From Limnoperna fortunei (Eukaryota; Mollusca; Bivalvia; Mytilida; Modiolidae), in NCBI GenBank assembly GCA_944474755.1, contig OX104119.1:2591075-2655074 (forward strand): a DNA stretch of 64,000 nucleotides. The letters run 5' to 3'. Made by a program: the position numbers and the translations under genes. Below the pieces are notes generated by a model that was given only the letters and a program-made list of their open reading frames with translations, was not told the origin of the DNA and ran no database searches. The stretch's first letter is position 1; each line of letters opens with the position of its first letter. Of this stretch, positions 55,905-64,000 are shown piece by piece.

Positions 55905-58900
55905 GGTATCGCCATCTTAGTAGTCAGACGTCGGTGACGAGGGTATTACCATTTAATAGACAGACGTAATGGTGACCAAGTTATCACCATTTTAGTGGTC
56001 AGGCGTCGGTGACAAGGATATCACCATGTTAAGAGTCAGACGTCGGTGAGAGGGTATCACTTTCTTAGTAGTCAGGCGTCGGTGACGAGGATATCACCAT
56101 TTTAAAAGTCATACGTCGGTGACGATGGTATCACCATTTTAGTAGTCAGACGTCGGTGATGAGGGTATCATCATCTTAGTAGTCAGACGTCGGTGACGAG
56201 GGTATCACCATCTTAGTAGTCAGACGTCGGTGACGAGGGTATCACTGTCGTAGTAGTCAGACGTCGGTGACCAGGGTATCCCCATCTTAGCAGTCAGATG
56301 TCAGTGACGATCACTGCCTTAGTAGTCAGGCGCCGGTGTCGGGGATATCACCATCTTAGTAAACAGACGTCGGTGACGGGGGTATCGCCATCTTAGTAGT
56401 CAGACGTCGGTGACGAGGGTATCACCATCATAGTAGTCAGACGTCGGTGATGAGGGTATCACTGTCTTAGTAGTCAGACGTCGGTGACGAGGGTATCACC
56501 ATCTTAGTAGTCAGACGTCGGAGAGAGGGTATCACTGTCTTAGTAGTCAGACGTCGGTGACGAGGGTATCACCATCGTAGTAGTCAGACGTCGGTGACGA
56601 GGATATCACTGTCTTAGTAGTCAGACGTCGGTGACGAGGGTATCACCATCTTAGTAGTCAGACGTCGGTGACGAGGGTATCACTGTCTTAGTAGTCAGAC
56701 GACGGTGACGAGGGTATCACTGCCTTAGTAGTCAGACGTCGGTGACGAGGGTATCACCATCGTAGTAGTCAGACGTCGGTGACGAGGATATCACTGTCTT
56801 AGTAGTCAGACGTCGGTGACGAGGGTATCACCATCGTAGTAGTCAGAAGTCGGTGACGAGGATATCACTGTCGTATTAGTCAGACGTCGGTGACGAGGAT
56901 ATCACCATCTTAGTAGTCAGAAGTCGGTGACGAGGATATCACTGTCGTATTAGTCAGACGTCGGTGACGAGGGTATCACCATCTTAGTAGTCAGACGTCG
57001 GTGACGAGGATATCACTGTCTTAGTAGTCAGACGTCGGTGATGAGGTATCACCATCTTAGAAGTCCGACGTCGTCGATGAGGGTATCATTGTCTTAGTAG
57101 TCAGACGTCGGTTACGAGGGTATCACTGTCTTAGTAGTCAGACGTCGTCGACGAGGGTATCACCATCGTAGTAGTCAGACGTCGGTGAAGAGGATATTAC
57201 TGTCTTAGTAGTCAGACGTCGGTGACGAGGGTATCACCATCATAGTAGTCAGAAGTCGGTGACGAGGATATCACTGTCGTATTAGTCAGACGTCGGTGAC
57301 GAGGGTATCACCATCTTTGTAGTCAGACGTCGGTGACGAGGATATCACTGTCTTAGTAGTCAGACGTCGGTGATGAGGTATCACCATCTTAGAAGTCCGA
57401 CGTCGTCGATGAGGGTATCATTGTCTTAGTAGTCGGACGTCGGTTACGAGGGTATCACTGTCTTAGTAGTCAGACGTCGGTGACGAGGGTATCACCATCG
57501 TAGTAGTCAGACGTCGGTGACAAGGATATCACTGTCTTAGTACTCAGACGTCGGTGACGGGGGTATCACTGTCTTAGTAGTCAGACGTCAGTGACGAGGA
57601 TATCACTGTCTTAGAAGTCAGACGTCGGTGACGAGGGTATCTCTGTCTAAGTAGTCAGACGTCGGTGACGAGGGTATCACTGTCTTAGTAGTCAGACGTC
57701 GGTGACGAGGGTATCACTGTCTTAGTAGTCAGACGACGGTGACGAGGATATCACTGTCTTAGTAGTCAGACGTCGGTGACGAGGGTATCACCATCTTAGT
57801 AGTCAGACGTCGGTGACGAGGATATCACTGTCTTAGTAGTCAGACGTCAGTGACGAGGATATCACTGTCTTAGAAGTCCGACGTCGTCGATGAGGGTATC
57901 ATTGTCTTTGTAGTCAGACGTCGGTGACGAGGGTATCACTGTCTTAGCAGTCAGACATCGGTGACGAGGGTATCGCTGTCTTAGTAGTCAGACGTCGGTG
58001 ACGAGGGTATCACCATCGTAGTAGTGAGACGTCGGTGTGACGAGGATATCACTGTCTTAGTAGTCAGACGTCGGTGACGAGGGTATCACCATCGTAGTAG
58101 TCAGACGTCGGTGACGAGGAAATCACTGTCTAAGTATTTAGACGTCGGTGACGAGGGTATCACTGTCTTAGTAGTCAGACGTCAGTGACGAGGATATCAC
58201 TGTCTTAGTAGTCAGACGTCGGTGATGAGGTATCACCATCTTAGTAGTCAGACGTCGTCGATGTGGGTATCACTGTCTTAGTAGTCAGACGTTGGTGACG
58301 AGGGTATCACTGCCTTAGTAGTCAGACGTCGGTGACGAGGGTATCACCATCGTAGTAGTCTGACGTCGGTGACGAGGATATCACAGTCTTAGTAGTCAGA
58401 AGTCGGTGACGAGGATATCACTGTCTTAGTACTCAGACGTGGGTGACGAGGGTATCACCATCGTAGTAGTCAGACGACGGTGACGAAGATATCACTGTCT
58501 TAGCAGTCAATGGTCGGTGACGAGGGTATCACCATCGTATTAGTCAGACGTCGGTGACGAGGGTATCACCATCTTAGTAGTCAGACGTCGGTGACGAGGC
58601 TATCACTGTCTTAGTAGTCAGACGTCGGTAACGAGGGTATCACCATCGTATTAGTCAGACGTCGGTGACGAGGGTATCACCATCTTAGTAGTCAGACGTC
58701 GGTGACGAGGGTATCACCATCGTATTAGTCAGACGTCGGTGACGAGGGTATCACCATCTTAGTAGTCAGACGACGGTGACGAGGGTATCACCATCGTAGT
58801 AGTCAGACGTCGGTGACGAGGGTATCACCATTGTAGTAGTCAGACGTCGGTGACGAGGCTATCACCATCGTAGTAGTCAGACGTCGGTGACGAGGCTATC

Positions 58901-60645
58901 ACTGTCTTAGTAGTCAGACGTCGGTGACGAGGGTATCACCATCTTAGTAGTCAGACGTCAGTGACGGGGGTATCCCCATTGTAGTAGTCAGACGTCGGTG
59001 ACGAGGCTATCACCATCGTAGTAGTCAGACGTCGGTGACGAGGGTATCACTGTCTTAGTAGTCAGACGTCGGTGACGAGGGTATCACAATCTTAGTAGTC
59101 AGACGTCGGTGACGAGGGTATAACTGTCTTAGTAGTCAGACGTCGGTGACGAGGCTATCACCATCTTAGTAGTCAGACGTCGGTGACGAGGGTATCACTG
59201 TCTTAGCAGTCAGACATCGGTGACGAGGCTATCACCATCGTAGTAGTGAGACGTCGGTGTGACGAGGATATCACTGTCTTAGTAGTCAGACGTCGGTGAC
59301 GAGGGTATCACCATCGTAGTAGTCAGACGTCGGTGATGAGGAAATCACCATCTTAGTAGTCAGACGTCGTCGATGAGGGTATCACTGTCTTAGTAGTCAG
59401 ACGTTGGTGACGAGGGTATCACTGCCTTAGTAGTCAGACGTCGGTGACGAGGGTATCACTGTCTTAGTAGTCAGACGTCGGTGATGAGGTATCACTGTCT
59501 TAGTAGTCAGAAGTCGGTGACGAGGATATCACTGTCTTAGTACTCAGACGTCGGTGACGAGGGTATCACCATCGTAGTAGTCAGACGACGGTGACGAAGA
59601 TATCACTGTCTTAGTAGTCAGAAGTCGGTGACGAGGATATCACTGTCTTAGTACTCAGACGTCGGTGACGAGGGTATCACCATCGTAGTAGTCAGACGAC
59701 GGTGACGAAGATATCACTGTCTTAGCAGTCAATGATCGGTGACGAGGGTATCACCATCTTAGTAGTCAGACGTCGGTGACGAGGATATCACTGTCTTAGT
59801 AGTCAGACGTCAGTGACGAGGATATCACTGTCTTAGTAGTCAGACGTCGGTGATGAGGTATCACCATCTTAGAAGTCTGACGTCGTCGATGAGGGTATCA
59901 TTGTCTTAGTAGTCAGACGTCGGTGACGAGGATATCACTGTCTTAGTACTGAGACGTCGGTGATGAGGTATCACCATCTTAGTAGTCAGACGTCGGTGAT
60001 GAGGATATCACTGTCTTAGTAGTCAGACGTCGGTGACGAGGGTATCACTGTCTTAGTAGTCAGACGTCGGTGACGAGGGTATCACTGTTTTAGTAGTCAG
60101 ACGTCGGTGACGAGGGTATCACTGTCTTAGTACTCAGACGTCGGTGACGAGGGTATCACTGTTTTAGTAGTCAGACGTCGGTGAAGAGGGTATCACCATC
60201 GTAGTAATCAGACATCGGTGACGAGGATATCACTGTCTTAGAAGTCAGACGTCGGTGACGAGGATATCACTGTCTTAGTAGTCAGACGTCGGTGATGAGG
60301 ATATCACTGTCTTAGTAGTCAGACGTCGGTGACGAGGGTATCACTGTCTTAGTAGTCAGACGTCGGTGACGAGGGTATCACTGTTTTAGTAGTCAGACGT
60401 CGGTGAAGAGGGTATCACCATCGTAGTAATCAGACATCGGTGACGAGGATATCACTGTCTTAGAAGTCAGAAGTCGGTGACGAGGATATCACTGTCTTAG
60501 TACTCAGACGTCGGTGACGAGGATATCACTGTCTTAGTAGTCAGACTTCAGTGACGATGATATCACTGTCTTAGTAGTCAGACTTCAGTGACGATGATAT
60601 CACTGTCTTAGTAGTGAGACGTCGGTGACAAAGGTATCAACATTA
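55905..60645. repeat. Tandem array, 37-bp unit, about 128 copies
   Basis: Unit: TAGTAGTCAGACGTCGGTGA, CGAGGGTATCACCATCT or CGAGGATATCACTGTCT. The first units are more diverged. GACGTC (a palindrome) is in most units. Rare variants GTAGTGAGACGTCGGTGTGA (58021 and 59243) and TAGCAGTCAATG (58501 and 59723) recur exactly 1,222 bp apart (33 units plus 1), showing block duplication. No convincing open frame. Confidence 0.95.
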
Positions 60646-63600
60646 TTTGACTCATAAAATTAGTTTTAATAACGCGTTTCTGAGTATTAAATTTTTATAC
60701 ATTGGTATCTTTGATTGTTTATTTCTTACATTGTCCTCGCTGTTGGGATTTGGGTTTTCTGCTTGATAATATTGTTTGTTACTACGTGTATTTCTGTTTA
60801 CCGATTATAATATGAACTTCGTGTTGTATATCAGTATTGAGGCTTATTATATAGAGCAATAAATATTATCTGTTTTCGGATGACGGAGCATAAAAATAAC
60901 ACATAATTAAACTTTTATATGTCTTATTTAAAATTCAATTGAAAGTATCATGGGAGAACTTAAAACGTGAAGGATTGCGTAAATATTCAATATTATCTGA
61001 TGTATATTAAATGTTATTCATATCCGTTTGGTTGGCATCATACGAGAAAGGAAGCGCTCAGAAGGACGAAAGCGGTCTAGTTAAAAACAAACTCTTCTCA
61101 CTTTTGTGCCTTAGGAGGAAAACAAGATAAAACACATGCATTTATTGCAGCTGATAACATCTAATCGCACCAGAATTGAACCAATCAAATTCTTTAAACG
61201 CAGAATTTAATAGTTTAAACCCAGACAGGAAAATGACAAGCTCGAACCAATGAAATCAAACCAAACAACAGGGATAGTAGCTCTGTCCTGCCCTAGAACG
61301 GTTCCGGCATCTCTGTACTAGAACGGTTTTGACAGCTTATTTTACTCCAAAAATTACACAAAGTGTTTGCAATATTTGCTAAAAAATTAACAAATGTGCA
61401 TGCATGGTAGCTTCAAGTCTTAATATAAAAACCGTTTGAAACTTGTCAGTCAATAATTCTTTGCCGGGTAATAGTTCTGAAAACTGTTTACTGGTAGAAC
61501 AGAAAAGGGTTAAAATAGCAAATTAATGATAGATACAAATTTGATGTCATTTATAAACTGAGGTATAATAATATGGATCTATTTATACATTTGAGTAAAT
61601 ATTGTTTTCCACTAGTATTATAATCGAACAAAGAGCATTGATATAAATTTACATTCGGTATAATAATTTAAAAGTACAATACATTTAATTCCTGTTTATA
61701 AGTTTGCGGTACACAAGAGGTTAATATTATTTAAGATAAAGATGGTGGTAAATACTACCGGGTACACGTGTACCTAACAATCTTCCAAGTTAAAATCTTT
61801 TAACACGAAGATCGTACATGTACTACTTTGCGACTAACCCGTTTTCGTATCTGGATCGTCTGCTTAGGGACAAACCCGTGTTCTTATCTGAGGTCGTCTC
61901 GGATATTTGTGAGAAAACATATTTCGTCGTTTGAACAACAACAACAAACATTTTTCCAACATCCACATTTCTCCATATAACCCATATGGAAAATGGTCGA
62001 CTCCCAGACGAGAACATTTTTGAGTAGGACTGAACATCTCACAGACCCGCCAGATAAGAAAATAACCGTTCCCTTATTTTGTCACAGAAGCAAAACCCTA
62101 CATGTTTACGAACTTTTTAACATCGAACAAACTTTCCCGAAATAACACGATAAGTATTTGTCTTGTGATAACTAGTTCAATAAGTAAGCTCGATGTTTCT
62201 CATCTGATAACTTCGCAAGTACTCGTTAGTACATGTACACCCGGAAGTGCTCTGTGCTACCTTCGGATAACCTCGCAAGTACTTGTAAGTACATGTGCAC
62301 CCGGTAGAGCTCTTTACTACCATTTAACTAAGCTGTTGCAGTTAAATCTATCAAGTTAATGAACTGTAAACTTATTTTCAATCAACTGCCTTTCATATTC
62401 CAAGCTTTAATTATAATTTAATAATCGCAGCCCAATTTGTGCTTTGAGATGATCGGTAAAGCTGATTCGAACTATATCATTTATATAATACAAAGAACGT
62501 CAACAAAAAATAGATAACTAGACTGTTTTTATCATCACTTATCATTATATTATAATGTCTAAATTTCAAAGGAGGAATGTTAGAAAAGCTTCATCAACGA
62601 AGTATTTACTAACCAATCATTTGCTAGAATCTTATGGAGAGGATTGATATCTACCACGAGCCTTTGGGGTGAGGATACTTTGTTTACAGAATATAAATGA
62701 GTTTAAAGTGTGTATTTACTCGTTTGGCAACCATCATTGCGCCATATTGCCATAAGAAAAATGATAAATTTCACTGTTATTACACCACAATAAAAGAGAA
62801 ATTTCTGATTTTTCTGAGAGCAATATTTCGCAACGATGTCAGACTGGTTACCACGCGCGTGAATACATTCTAAAAACGACCAGTAATTGATTGGCATTTT
62901 ATTCTATACACAAAATATGTTGACCCCAAATGCCTGCGACATCTACTTCTTGTTCGGAACAAACGTGTTGTTTTGCGTAAAATGGCCCTTGGCTTTTGTT
63001 CAATGTTATTTAAAACATATACTAGTATAGGAAAAAGAGGGTAGAGCAATTGTGAAGAATTAGACATTCGTCAGACGTACACATAAGAAAAATGTTGATG
63101 CCTTTTGAGTAATAATAATGAATAGTCCCTCGAGAGTGGTTGCACTAAATTTTTAAGCCTTTGGGTTGGTCTTTAAAAGTTATGATTGTGATATAGATTC
63201 TTGTTTTTTTTTTCGAACAAATGGCATTAAACAACATACACTCGCGGGAAGGAAATTAAGTCCGAACTGTAGAAGGACTAGAAGAATAAAAGACTCAGTA
63301 CTTAGGAAGGTTAAAAATGCTGGCGATCATTTGGTATTAAGCATTCAAAAATGTGCAAGGCCCATTACAACATAATAATTCAATATCAAAAGCTTACCTT
63401 ATTTGACACTCTAGGAAAATGGCCACCAAGTATTTTAACAAAAGATGTAGGGGAATTTTCAAGAAAATTACCCTAGCCCTGATAGCTAATTGATTGACAA
63501 GTAAGGGATGTCAAGCTGTCTAGGTGTGCACGTCCGATTTTATTAAATAACCCAGCAGAAAGTCAAATCTATATAAACTACATGTATACGTCTAACAGTG

Positions 63601-63925
63601 TCAGTTAAGAGGGGATTAATTAATTGTGTTGATCTAGGTTATTCTGTTCTTTTGAAGTAATTTCTGTTATTGTCTAATAAAGGGCATCCTTAACACATAA
63701 TCTAATTATTACTAAGGTAATAAAACGAAAGGTTCCAAAACTCCGGAATGCCACAGATAATACTATAGAAACAAGAAAAACACATACATTGAGTTAGGAT
63801 TTATTCTGTCCCTCTCATTATTGTCATTATAATTTAAACAATATCTTTTCTATTTCTAAAACGTTCCGTCAAACTTAAAAGGACATAGTCCTTTAGCTAC
63901 AGTAATTATTAATTGATTGATTTTC
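60646..63925. other. Right-hand unique region, no gene recognised
   Basis: AT-rich. Small frames at 61.82, 62.10, 62.70, 62.87 and 63.17 kb have no domain. A 60-bp direct duplication lies at about 62,208-62,325 (two copies of CGCAAGTACT and AGTACATG-ACACCCGG) and explains the internal repeat in the frame there. Confidence 0.45.

Positions 63926-63989
<64 letters not shown>
63926..63989. repeat. Microsatellite (AAT)n, about 21 copies
   Basis: Uninterrupted AAT trinucleotide run near the right window edge. Confidence 0.97.
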
Positions 63990-64000
63990 TCTATCTGAAT

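Noticed and set aside
62102..62359. 85-residue plus-strand frame with internal peptide repeat
   Set aside because: The repeat is a simple 60-bp DNA duplication; no domain or supporting signals.
1..64000. Telomeric repeats or rRNA genes
   Set aside because: No TTAGGG-type runs and no recognisable rRNA core sequences on either strand.

Overview
This is eukaryotic genomic DNA, AT-rich and repeat-dense, with one spliced protein gene. The interspersed repeats (short elements ending in a GTGGCGTTAAAC-type tail, a decayed Tc1 transposon, small fold-back elements) and the PINK1-like kinase homology suggest a lophotrochozoan animal, most likely a bivalve mollusc. That assignment rests on recognising repeat style, not on any database comparison. 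No tRNA, rRNA, prokaryotic operon or CRISPR array was seen.

Layout. 1-14925: a tandem array of a 70-bp unit (about 213 copies, running off the left edge) with 1,966-bp and 5,472-bp higher-order structure. 14926-20984: unique DNA with a dead Tc1-like transposon (16301-17841). 20985-36824, minus strand: a complete seven-exon gene that I reconstructed by hand from GT-AG splice sites. All six junctions keep the reading frame and the product is 847 aa: N-terminal ankyrin repeats, a central coiled coil and a C-terminal PINK1-like protein kinase domain. Its introns carry a 22-bp minisatellite, a 51-53-bp minisatellite, SINE-like elements and fold-back elements. 37.6-38.9 kb: a 37-bp array upstream of the gene. 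39.87-41.16 kb: a 48-bp array that stays open as a 16-residue repeat on the minus strand. 41.56-44.22 kb: three smaller arrays (49, about 55 and 31 bp). 44.67-54.34 kb: a 9.7-kb array of a 31-bp unit (about 300 copies) carrying a 12-bp perfect palindrome. 55.9-60.65 kb: a 37-bp array of about 128 copies. 60.65-64 kb: unique DNA ending in an (AAT)n microsatellite.

More than half the window is tandem repeat DNA, made of at least ten unrelated unit families. Nearly all long-looking open frames in the window are by-products of these repeats. The points most worth following up are the ankyrin/coiled-coil/PINK1-like kinase architecture, the higher-order structure of the 70-, 31- and 37-bp arrays, and the palindrome-bearing 31-bp satellite.
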